Positions 26,755 through 38,440 of a stretch of DNA of 64,000 bases are shown here, piece after piece (position 1 is the stretch's first letter; each line of letters starts with the position of its first letter). This stretch comes from Hydnum rufescens UP504 (taxonomy: Eukaryota > Basidiomycota > Agaricomycetes > Cantharellales > Hydnaceae), in contig MU128963.1 in NCBI GenBank assembly GCA_014904985.1, forward strand, positions 200,243 through 264,242, given 5' to 3'. Below the pieces are notes generated by a model. The model was not told the DNA's origin and did not search any database. It worked only from the letters and a program-made list of their open reading frames with translations. A program made the position numbers and the translations under genes.

Positions 26755-29700
26755 CTAATTAAAGGGGTCCAGTGGAACAGCAAGAATTATGACATGGCCA
26801 CCTGTACACCCAACGGCAATCCGAGGGTGGGTTTGATGACTGGACATGATGATCTTGGTGGAGGGGGTATAATGGGTTGGAATATAACACACACGTCGGG
26901 TGTACCCATCTTTTCTCCGCACCACTTCTATCCACTGGTCATGAGGGGTCCAGGTCCAGATGAGTGGTGTCAAGGTCACAGAAGGTGTAGGGGTCATTAA
27001 GGATGAGATGGAAGTTAGGCGAGAGGGTGGTTGGGAAGTCAAATTCCAAGCCATCATCTCCATCCCTGCATGAGTGATCAAAGTATGACCATCCAAGGAA
27101 AATTTGACAGCAGTGATCAAACCAGAGTGGCCTTCCAATTTGGCAAGAGATGCACCAGATACAGCATCCCATAATTGAACAGTATCATCATCAGACCCTG
27201 ATGCCAGGGACAATCCATCAGGTGAAAATGAAATAGTCCTAATCCAATCAGAATGGCCTTCCAGCTTTGCAATGGATGCACCAGACAAGGCATCCCACAA
27301 TCTTAGAGTATGATCATCAGAGCCTGATGCCAGTAAAGATCCATCAGGGGAAAATGCAATGGTCCTAACCCAATTGGAATGGCTTTCCAGTTTTCCAATG
27401 GATGTATCAGCTGTGGTGTCCCACAGTCGCAGAGTATGATCATTGGAACCTGATGCCAGGCGCAATCCATCAGGTGAAAATGCAATGGCACTGACCCAAC
27501 CAGAATGGCCTTCCAGTTTTGCAATGAGCACACCAGATGTGGGATTCCACAATCGCACAGTATGATCATCAGAGCCTGAGGCCAGGATCAGTCCATTGGG
27601 TGAAAATGCAACAGTGCCAACTGAACCAGAATGGCCTTCCAGCTTTGCCATGGGTGCACCAGATATAGCATTCCACAATCGCAGAGTGCGATCATCAGAG
27701 CCTGATGCCAGGTGCTGTCCATTGGGGGAAAATGCAACTGTCCTCACAGAACGAGAATGACCTTCCAGTTTTGCAATAAATGTGTGAGATATGGCATCCC
27801 ACAATTGGAGAGTGTAATCATTGGAGCCTGATGCCAGGTGAAATCCATCAGGTGAAAATGCAACAGTCCTAACCCAACCAGAATGGCTGTCCAGTTCTGC
27901 AATGCATGCACCAGACACCACATTCCATAAATGTATACTGCCATTGGAGGAGCCTGATGCTAGGCACAATCCATCAGGGGAAAATGCAATGGTGGTAACC
28001 CAATGAGAATGGCCTTTCAGTTCTGTCTTGGGCACACCAGATTTGACATCCCATAATTGTAGAGTATGATCAGAAGAGCCTGAGGCCAGTTGTGATCCAT
28101 GTGGTGAAAATGCAATGGTTGTAACCCAACCAGAATGGCCTTTCAGTTTTGCCATGGGTGCACCAGATGTGGCATCCCACAACCGCACTGTATGATCATC
28201 ACTGCCAGATGCCAGGTGCAATCCATCAGGTGAAAATGCAACAGTGTTGACCCAACCAGAATGGCCTTCCAGTTTTGCAATGGACACCCCAGATATAGCA
28301 TCCCACAATCGGACAGTGTGATCATCAGATCCAGATGCAAGGCAGGATCCATCAGGTGAAAATGCCACAGTGTTAACCCAGCCAGAATGGCCCCCTAAGG
28401 TACTCAGGTTCTGTGGCCATTCAGGCTCCATCCCCTGTAGCACCCTGACACAATCCTCTCCATGTTTACAATACACTTGGTACAGTGCAGTGTTCCGTGG
28501 GGTGAAAGGGAATGCAGAATGATATACATGCAGTGCACTCCCTCTTATCACTTCCCCATGTGCAAGAATGAATCGATGTGAATCAAAGAGGATTCTTACA
28601 GCCGTTGACTTGCATTTTGAACTTTTCTGGCATCAGAATGATTGACCAATCAGCCACTCCATCGGCAATGAAATAAGATATACACATACCGCCCAGCAGT
28701 ATGCCTCCTGAATCGATCTTACGGCAGTAGATACTCCCCCAATCAAGCTCAATGCTTCCAGCCACCATAAAATTGAGCACATCGAGAATGACTCCAGTTT
28801 CTCCACCATTCTCTTCTCCCCAATCTTCACACACGATAGATGTGACACCCAGTACCGGCAGGCATACTGAACCTCCGGTGACAGTGCCTCTCTCACTTTC
28901 TCTTCCAATCCATCTACTTCTGCGTTGAGTAGTGACGGATCCGAGATCCCAGCTACGTCCCGCTTTAGATGCATCGCCATGAGGTCGAAGCATCGGATAG
29001 CATGTCGCAGTTCCTGCTCTGGCACGGCAACAATGACGAACTCTGGCATAGAACATCGCCTAGCGTCGGTAATAAATTCAAGAAACGAAGGGTGGTAGAT
29101 TCGAGGCGCCTCGTGGATATTAGAAGGGGTGACAATAACAGAGTGAAGATGACTTAAGCTAGCCTCAACGACGTGTATTTCGTACTGAGCGAATTCAGCC
29201 AACGAATGCAGTGGGAGAGGCTCGCGCAATAGTACGATGCTCCCAACGATGACTTGAAACCTCTCCTGAATTGCCCGGTCATTGTATGGGGAAAGGGAGT
29301 TGCGGAGCACCTCCGTGTAGAGATCGTCCAGCTGCGAATAGGGTGTCGCACCGGCTTCCCGGAGGGACTGACTATCAAGTATAAGCTTCAGTTGTCTGCG
29401 GGGATCTCGCATGCGATTGTCCCCGATGAAGCGGATTGCTGTAGCTGCCGAAATGAATAGCTTTCCAGATTTCTCTATGAGAGTCCATTTCATCCCCCGT
29501 CGCCCAATCCGCAGGCATCGTGAGACGAAGTTTCCCCGGAATTTTCGCCAATTCGGTGGAGATGTAAAGCCGGATGTCTTGCTCAACGACTGATGCTTCG
29601 ATATCATGGAGAACAGTCTTGGCCAGGTTGGGGACTTCGTTGAAGATAGAGGATAAGTGAGGTTGTGGACGGCTCGTGATCAAGATCCGTAGGAAAGGGA

Positions 29701-30486
29701 TTTGGATGAGGCGTGTAAGGATAAGTTGCAAAATATCTTCAGCACCCTGCTCCTCGCATTCATCGAGGGCGTCAAGGATGATAAGCATTGGGCGCCGCCG
29801 GGGATTGATATTGCGAAGTGGCTTCAAGATTAATTCCTGAAGCTGAGACGATAGTTCCTGTTGCCCGACTGTCGGGTCTTCTTTTAGAGCTTCCACGAGG
29901 ACCTCCTTGAAGGCACTGTCTGAGCGCGCGAGTTGGAAAGCGAGTGTTGGTAGTACAAGGCCCGGATTCCGTAAAGGTTCACTGCTCCGAGAAAAGAAGA
30001 AACTGGCCCCCAGCATAGCTTTGTCTTGCGCTTGTTCGGCGACTGTTTTGGCGATGGTGGATTTGCCGATTCCAGCGAGCCCGCTGAGCCAGTACACTGG
30101 CGGTCTTTCACCGTTCTCGCTCTCTGACCACGACAGAATCTCCTTTAATATATCGACCCGGGTGCCCTCAAGACATGAGGATACTGCATCCTTGCGGACA
30201 GAGTTATAGAACGCATATAAAGCTCGAGGAAGATCCCTTAAAGAGGAGGTATCACGAGACCCCGGGCTTCCTGACAGAACGTCGATAATGGATAAGGACT
30301 GTAAATACCTTAGGGGGAGAGGGACTCTTACCGTAATGGAGATGGACATCCCCTGCACGACCAGCAATACCACCATAGGCAGCATCACCCCCACGACCAG
30401 CAACTGAGACAAAACACGTATGAGCGTGAGGACCGGAACAAGGGATTGAAAGAGAACTCGCTTATATTAAGGACAGGATTCTCCAT
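26755..30486 (-). CDS. NACHT-WD40 NLR-like protein 1 (frameshifted, truncated C-terminus)
   Basis: This is a STAND NTPase of the fungal NLR type, the family that includes HET-E/HET-D; such proteins act in non-self recognition. A likely start is ATG at 30486-30484 (MENPVLNISEF), followed by a glycine-rich stretch GGIAGRAGDVHLHYG. The NACHT domain has P-loop LAGIGKSTIAKTVAEQ (about 30,040-30,090), Walker B LIILDALDECEE (about 29,755-29,795) and ILITSRPQPHL (about 29,665-29,700). A helical linker follows to 28,690, then an intron GTATGT...TGCAAG, then eleven 42-residue WD40 repeats (28,410-27,060) and a tail to stop 26755. A CT deletion near 29,485 shifts the frame (the other copies read EMDSLV). 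The stop TAG replaces a TGG present in both paralogues, removing a short tail. The N-terminal exon path is unresolved. Confidence 0.9.
27060..28410 (-). repeat. WD40 repeat array of NLR1, 11 units of 126 bp
   Basis: Ten regular repeats follow the pattern EGHSGWVxTxAFSPDG then xxLASGSDDHTxxLWDAxSG. One degenerate last blade (FSLDGHTLITHAG) follows. Neighbouring units differ mainly in the residues after GHS and around DDHT. CpG is rare here compared with the adjacent NACHT part. Confidence 0.92.
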
Positions 30487-33400
30487 CGTAATCAACAGGT
30501 GCGGACCCCAGCGCGGGCTAGAGCGGTTGAAAATATTCACTAACCGATTTCAAGCGACGACACGGACAAAGCTCAATCGGAGTATATCAGACTGATCTAC
30601 GCCGACTGCTGAGGCCCAGCGCGCTAGCGTCCTCGGCGTATTCCGCTCCGACGAGAATATTTCGTGATCACTGTCCAATCTGTTCTCTGTGACCATACTA
30701 GGACGTAATTGACCCGAAAATACCAGGATGATCATGGATCTGGCCCCAATGCCCGACACCAACGAATCCGACGTCATCTTCCCTGAAACCTAAGTTGACA
30801 ATATATTCCATCCCTACATTTGTATATCTTGGAAGCTCCCGATTTCGTCCACAATAGTCATGGGTGTAGTTGACTCACGACAATCAAGACTATTCCACCC
30901 ATCGTCTCTCTCTTTTAAGGTATGGAGGTGAAGACTCCGGGTGATATTAATCGTGTTCTATAAAACTGATAGCATCTTCTGTATTATAGGAATCGTTATC
31001 ATCTCGTCGATCTCGATATATATTCTTGTCCTTTCCGTCGTGTTTTGGCAGTTCTTTGATCTTTCAGGTGTTCTTTCGCACTCTGCAATTCGTCATCGGG
31101 ACATTGGGATAGTCAATCCGATCGGGTTTTCCTCCGAAAGATGTTTCGCACAGAAATAAGAAACGTTGCTGAACAGATGCCAACGAAACATTCTTCCGCT
31201 GGGCTTCTAGCCATCCCTCCCAGTCCCAGAAGATTTCAAAGTATCTAAGTACTCTTTTCGAGTCGTATTCCGTAGTTCCAGCACTTCAGACATCTCTCAG
31301 ACCTGTGTCCTTGATCATGCCTTTCTCGCTCCCGGTCGGTGTGTGCATTATGAATTTCGACGTCTCGAGGCCTCCCAGCTGGACCTTGCGAATAGTTTGC
31401 GTATGATTTGTTCTACTCTTGGGATTCTGCCCTCGCCGTTGAATTCCCATTTGATGAGGACATTGATCCGCCCGATACCTTCATTGTTTCTGCCTAGAGT
31501 CTTCATCGGATTCCGGCGTCATAGACGTGTTGCTGCGGCCTTGACTACCCAATACATTCGGCATTCATGTTCAAACGTTTTGTCTGGGCGGTTCACTTCC
31601 ACCTCGTAAGCTCTGACACTCTGGGATATTACCGTGGTTCGAGCTCTTGACTGGGTTACTGCCTGGAATGAACAGAATCCACCGTGATCCGAGGGCTCTA
31701 GGGCTTTCACTCTGTGCCCTCCGAGCCGAGCTTCTGTGGAATGTATATTGGGACCGTAGCACCCAAATAATGAGCAGTCTTGAAGCTCCCCTCCACCATG
31801 CTGGACTCCAAGGGGTTCACCCTCTGGGCTCTGCCAATACTGACTGGGATGAGGAAGATTATGTCGAACGGGGGGTCAGACAGGTTCGATTTCGAGGCTC
31901 AGGGACGTTCGTCAGCAATGGTGCGCCTAAAGGGATTTCCCTTCGTCTCCCTTTTCACCCTACGGTGGGTCAACATATTTAGGGCCATAGAGGTCGGATT
32001 CAAGCATTTCTGTTTGAGCTTCTGGAAATATTATTAATTCTTTTCTTGGTGGATTGGAACACCGCGCCAAGCCTTGGTGATCCTCTTGCCACCTTCCGCC
32101 ACATTCTGTTCCCTATCACAGCATTTGATCAAGACCACCTCCTGGTGATTACTCGTACCTTATCACTCTGGTGCATCATTCGAATATCACAAACTGCGTA
32201 TAGTGTCTACGAGATTGCAAATGTGAACTCAAATTATGAGTGCGACACATCCATCTGGCCTCGTGCACAATCAACTCCCCATGTAGAATGGATGTCCTAT
32301 CAGTGATTCAAAGCATATGCATCTTGAAAGCTTGCATCGGTAGTGATGTATTCTCGTAGCCGTGTCTTCTGTGGCTTTTAGACACGATGGAACAGAGCCG
32401 AGATGGATTAAACATTAACTGCAGCATGTCAGAGCAGAGGGAAATGGTTAGGGGGGCCCATGGTAGTTACAATCTCTGGATATTATTCTGAGGTTTCTTA
32501 CAATGTCTTCTTCCTAGATGTCCGCCCAAATATTGTGTGGGGCGGAGGGGGTGAGTCGTGTGCGTTTTCCGTTAGAAGTCTATGTCCGTCCCTCCTATTA
32601 ACGCAATCCTCGTAAATTGTGCGGGAGACGGATATGAGCCCCAGCACGGAAAATGGCTGATAGCAAGAGGTTTTGTTCAGACAGGTCTATAAGTTAACTC
32701 GCAAAGATTAGATGTGTCACCGAGGAACGCGAAAGGTCGAGTCATCCTCTAGATCAGAGCTTCTTGGGGTATCTGAAGGCAACATAGCTAAACCGAGCTT
32801 GCTATGAGATCAGCCAGAATACTCATGAGTTGACACGATGGCCATTATCTGCACCCTGGGATTACGCCCTGCGCTCCTCGAAGGACACTGTTTCAGAGTC
32901 AATTTTATGTTTTAGTTCACAGATGGGCAGGGAGCTGCTGTCCCCAAAAATGACTGGCATATATCGCGGGATTGAAAATAACAGAGTACATTGGACAACA
33001 GGGTGCGGCAGGTGCAAAACTTTCTCCGGGTGGTACAAGGAACGTGCGAGGCCATAGAGCAGTAACGTGGGGAAGTATCGCCAATGCAACGGGGTTTGGG
33101 ACGACCGGATTTTCGAGTACATCCCATACCCAAGAGTAAAAAAGAGTACGTTCGCGCATTTCAAGCTGGAAGATCACCAATAGCAACCCTTAATGTGGAG
33201 TACAGTAGTACAGGGCGGGATATTGTGCTGCGAACGCATCGCGAAGTGATCTGTCCATTCCACTCGTAAGAACATCTACAAGCCTCAAGAACTCCTGGAG
33301 GCGGCTACATTTCCCGGGAGATCAGAAATTGCAAGTATCCACGAGAACGCTCTGGTATGGTGCCTTCTGTCGACCCAGGTGCTATACTGGACGGAGTTAA

Positions 33401-36300
33401 GAAGTAATAGTAAGCGTGACGGCGCTTGTTCCGGAGATAATTGGCAGTAGGTAATAGCTATTGACGCGCCGTGGTCAAGGCCACAGTTGCCGGGTCCTTC
33501 ACTATAGACACTGTGTGGAAGATGCTTGGAGATGGTGACGTAGGTTACTCGTTCGGTAAATCTCGAAGCAATTATAGGCCGGATGGCCGTGATTTTCGAC
33601 GTCGATGGCGAACGAGAATATTATCCACTCTATTGTCTGCGGCGCACCAAGCTGAGAGACGGGGCTCTGATCCCGGGCACCAAGGAATGCGGTGCCTCTC
33701 CTCCCATGAAAACGATATTGACCAGATATACTTCCTGGATTTGTAGAGGTGGAACTGGTCCGGGAGCCGAAATATCGGAAACGTACCACGTGAATGATGG
33801 GCAGTCAAGTATTCAGTCCTATGAAAACTAATCCTATTTTCTGAATCTTAGGATTCGTCCTGATGGGCCTGATATGTCCTCGTCTCGTCCTCTGCTTTGT
33901 GCTTCGGCTGTCGATTGATCTTATGGTTCCATCGCCTTGCATGCCCCGGGAACAGATTGCGGCACCTTGCCAAAGGTTGGTACGGGGATAAGAGATAAGA
34001 TACAGTACATATATGCCGACTAATGCTGGCGATAATGCCCCCTGGTGGACATCTGTCGAGTGGTCCCTCGATTCAAGCGGTCTCCCTGAGCAGTATCTTC
34101 TAGTCCCCATGGTCCCGACCTCTCATTCTGTGTCCTCAACCATAACTCCCTCATTCACAGTCTGTACCCGAGCATTGCAGCTTTGCACATCTCAATGTGT
34201 CCTACACAGACCATGTAGACGCTTTGTGAATGAGTTTTCCTACTGCTGCAACTACGTCCCCATCGTGAATTCTCATGACCTTTACGCCAACCTCGGTCCA
34301 CCCATGGCTTCATGGTCAGTCTCCTCTGATTCGGCTCCTCCTGACACCCCGCCGTGGTCTTCTGGAGCAACGTATTTCGCATCGTGTTCAAAGGGTTCCG
34401 CTCGCATTACTCGCTTCCCGCCTCGTCGGCTCTGATCTGAATTGCTACATGAAATCAACCCATACGTTCTATGACCTCAAGACTCCCCACTCGGTGTCTT
34501 CCCGTGGCCATAGTGGCGAGGGCACTTCATAGAATGTATATCGAGACCATGGCTTCCAAACGGTGGACATCTTGAAGCGTGTGTCCACCATGCGGAATCC
34601 GACTGGTTCAGCCTCTTTCCATCCTAGTACTGGGGCCGGAACGAGGCTATCGGCGGCGTTGTGTCGAAGGGAGATACGGGCCAGTTTAACCTCGAGGATC
34701 AAAGATACTCGCAGGCATGGAACACATGGACGCGTGGCGATTTTTCTCATCTCCCATTCCATTCGTGTTTCGTGGGAGTTGACATATTCAAAGGTTTGGT
34801 TGCTTGCCAAGCGGGCCGCGGAATTCGTTCTAATCGACCGCACCAAGTGTTCGTATCCCTGGCCGGTATCTTTTGTCGTATTCAGCGGTCTTCAGCATGG
34901 TCTTCCAGCAGCTTTCAATTTCCCGTCCTTGCAAGACTATCTCTGGGATTACGTCCGTCTCATCATTCCTGGCACATCATATGAGTATCAACAGTAGTTC
35001 TTCGGGTACAGAATCGCAATATAAACAGATGAATTGCTATCTATCAGTTCTATCACTGTGATCCCTCGATTTGGCCCAGTGCAATGAGAGCATCCTGAAG
35101 AATGTACGTCAGATCGGATGTCTTGTGGGTATGCATACATAGTGACTTACCCTTGCCGCCCTGTCCTTGGCCACTTTTAGACGTGGGCCGGGCCCCCACC
35201 CGATGGACTCTCCATCGACTACAGCACGCCGGTTCAGATGAAAAGATGTGAGGTTAGTATCGGCCCTCTTTGCATCCATGATAAGCATTGACGGACCAAT
35301 TGCAGTGGCCCTCCAAAGTATGGAGATTGCATTTTGGCTTCTTACGGTTTCTTCTTCTTCCTACATATTCATCGAAATATTACGTGGGGTGGAGTGACCT
35401 GTCAATCGCGCAGAAATTCGGTGAGGAAAACATGACCATACCCTCCATACTAGGCGCTTGCCCTGTAAGCTGAGTATCATCTAAAGTTTAGCAACAGGTG
35501 ACGTATAGATTGGGGATGCAATCCCCACAAGTTATGTAGGAAGCGAACATGTCCTCCAGCAGTGACAATGGCTGACGGAAAGAAAGGAAATGGTTTTGTG
35601 AGCGACACAGGTCCGCGTTTCTAGCTATGAGTTGACTAACAAAGAGTAGACATGGAGGCGGAGGCGGAGGCGGAGGCGGAGGTAGACATTATCGACGACG
35701 TTCGAAGCAATCAGCAAGGGCTGTTAAGGACTGGAAAGAAGATGCCAGCTTCGTCCTCTTTTATTGCATGTCAAAGAAACGTACACCCCTGCGAGTTTTT
35801 CGGAGGTTTCGATGCGTGGTATATGCTTGCCACCCACATCCTGAAGCCTCGAGAGGTCATGCCTCATTGTATTACGATAGATATGAATGAAAGCAACCTT
35901 TGATAAATAGTGCGAACATGAGGCAGGGGCCACAATTATATAAAGCCTTCTGTTTTTGGGTCAATAGGATATCTATACGACGGAAAGAATCTAGATGAAC
36001 ATAGGTTATTCTGATCAATATCCCCGAAGCCTGCTAAAGGTTTCGATAGCAGACCGAGCGTCCCTTGATCCGGAAACAAGATGGTTGCCGAAGCCTCTCC
36101 AGTCAAGCACGGCGGTGTAATCTGCCATAAACTAAGCTGCAAAACGATGGCGATGGTAAAGAGATTAGAAAAATATAAATTCCATGTGAGTACGAACTTA
36201 GGTGGATGGAGGGAACCGGGAACAAAGCGCGTCCACCCAACTCAATATTAGCTCCCCTCGTAGAGGGAGGACTAGCGCATTGGCGGTTCTGGCCAGTCCG
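30487..36300. repeat. large accessory duplication, copy I (5' of NLR1)
   Basis: The order is A (30,560-30,900), B (30,950-31,170), C (31,350-31,610), H (31,760-31,960), D remnant (32,310-32,640), E (32,860-33,270), A (33,560-33,830), B remnant (33,845-34,020), C (34,150-34,470), H (34,500-34,760), D (35,053-35,930) and F (35,940-36,300). The same order occurs at 48,621-54,024. Fragments seen on the minus strand include, in module E, CTRKSGRPKPRCIGDTSP and a PRTFL.P.GE motif. No module except D could be named. Confidence 0.72.
35053..35450 (-). pseudogene. small dsRNA-binding-domain-like gene, copy 3
   Basis: The minus strand reads AVVDGESIGWGPGPRLKVAK and DRAAR, then after an intron DALIALGQIEGSQ and a stop at 35053-35055. 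The preceding exon carries LEGHCNWSV / WRATAIGPS-type sequence. A nearby minus-strand piece at 35,740-35,860 reads KHIPRIETSEKLAGVYVSL, shared with copy 2. The copy is broken by frame changes between exons. Confidence 0.55.
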
Positions 36301-38440
36301 CCGCTTTCCTAGCCGAGAGACTTAGGGATGCACAAGACTATCACGGGGGTGATGGGGCGAATAGCCTTTGAGCCTTCAGACGTTGAAACCAGAGTTCAAG
36401 ACATAAAAGAGAGTGTGTCAGATTTCGGGGATAGGCTACCAAAATGTGCACGTTGTCTGAGGAGGCCTTCCCAAATATTCCACAGAATTGGAGCACACTG
36501 GGTGGTAGAAACCATAGCCACAATCAGAAAAACAATGCCAAGGGGAGCAGTGAATGATCATGTGTTACATTCGGAGAAGTGGCAGATTGCTGAGTCGTGT
36601 TCGCGATCTAGGCTCTTTTTGCCCCCACAATTGCAAAGCTGTACGACGAGAGCCATGAAGACTACTCTGCACACCATCCAAACTTCGAGGACATAGAGAA
36701 GCCAAATAATGCGAGATTTCCGGCGACGAATACTCGCTGGCTTATACCAGAAGAAAAATTTTGTGCTAATGTAGACCGGCCGGATAATCGAAGGAGCGGG
36801 GAAATTGCCGAAGGCAGGTCTGATGCCGGTACTACTATACATCTACCGCACCAACCTCGTTACGTCCTCTCCATCTCCAGACCATTAGACTAGATTGTCA
36901 AAAAACGGTTGGGATCCTGGCAATTCCATCCAATCCATGCGAGACGTGAGCCAAATTTACGCCAAAGGCGTTTGCGTTGGGGCTGCTACCAAAGAACGAA
37001 TAAACGACTCGGATACCTAAGGGAAAGGCTCAATGGAAAATTCCATAGTAGAAACCCGCACCGATGAGAGCGTAGGCGATATTATGATGTGTTATCGCTC
37101 CCTTTCCATTCTTGTCACAATCTTATACGTCCATAGGTCTATTATCCGATATTTGAAGGTTTACAGGACCAGCTGGCGAAGACTATTTATCGCATCGCCT
37201 GCCTGTCTCCGAACAAAAATAACGTGGCTCTTTTGTCTATCAAGATTCTCTCCCCCGCTAAAGCCGTGGAAGGCTTGAACGTAGTATTCCATTAGAATCG
37301 GTACCACAAGTTAGGCCCTCCTCGCCATGTCATCCTATTCCTCCCGTGGAAGAACTAACAATTCTCTGGCAGCGTCCGTTTTGCATCTCTCGGGTCCTCC
37401 TTTCTCCGGTTGCTTCTCAAAGGGGTCGTCGATGAGCCCACATCTCCTGAAGATAATCTGTCCCCCCTGCGATCGTAAAATGCTTGGAAGACGTGGAACT
37501 ACACATTCCGCCCTTGGATTACGATAATCGTACCTATAGGCGAACGCTCACTGTTGTTAATTGATGCGATATTCGTTTTCCATTGGAATACTAAGAGGTG
37601 CAGTTGCTACTCAAATGTGAGATCTGACTGCTTGATTCTGGGAATGTCTTCTAGATCCGAAGTCACTGGGTGAGTCCTTGCAGTCCTCCTTCCCAACGAT
37701 GGCGGGGGTTTTCTCCGTGGACATAGACTCCATCCAAGAATAATAACAAGCGTAGGCATACAGCACCACCAATTCAACTGTTCTGCAATGAACTCGATCT
37801 CACGCTCCACGTTGTTCGTGCCTTGTATTTCACCCCGTAAGAATGCCTAGTGGGGTCGGACGAGGTGATGTCTGCGGTTCCAAGTGTATCGTACGTACAA
37901 AGTCAAGACTGGGTGGTTGAAGGACGGTTGCATGTGCGTCAACGTTGCAAGCCAGAAGAATTTCGAGGCTGATGTTAGAGGTAAGGTATAGTCCAATTTT
38001 TTCGACCTGGACCTGGTTAGTGCCCAGTCACTCTAGGGCGTCGTTGTACATCCCTGCGGTAGGGAAGGTTACGATCTTAATATTGTTGCAAAATCTGAAA
38101 ATAATAGATATGCGCTGTTGCAGGTTAAGGTTGCGTGAGCATCAATTGCAAGGTGAAGTATGGTAGACTGTGATGTTGTGGCGTAATCTCATCGCCGCAA
38201 AATGGCTGAAGGGTCTTAGGCAACATTGTATCGTCAAAAGGCATAGATCAGGGTGTACAAGTACATGTATACATAGCACAGAGATAGCGGAGTCACGGGA
38301 GGAGGTACTCTTTGTGCCTTTGGATTCGAGATCACATCAATGAAGAACCCCACTACACTGGATTTACAATAATGACAGAGATGGTGGATGGACGTCGGGC
38401 TTGCTAGCGCAAGACCGTGCCCTTGAGCCTTTGCAAGACT
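36300..38440. repeat. modules F2 and G plus NLR2 3' flank
   Basis: Sequence at 36,300-36,720 resembles 17,700-18,180 and the reverse complement of 22,400-22,850. Its minus strand has a hydrophobic stretch (WLLYVLEVWMVCRVVFMALV) typical of a membrane helix. Sequence at 36,740-37,560 is module G. A minus-strand frame at 37,607-37,810 reads EREIEFIAEQLNWWCC and LVIILGWSLCPRRKPPP, with a weak counterpart at 44,430-44,560. From 37,900 the sequence resembles the NLR1 3' flank. Confidence 0.55.

Noticed and set aside
27303..28352. Several minus-strand open frames with MIILCDCGIP-type repeats in the WD40 arrays (also at 39 and 46 kb)
   Set aside because: They are alternate-frame readings of the WD40 repeats; the regular GHS...LWD frame is the coding one.
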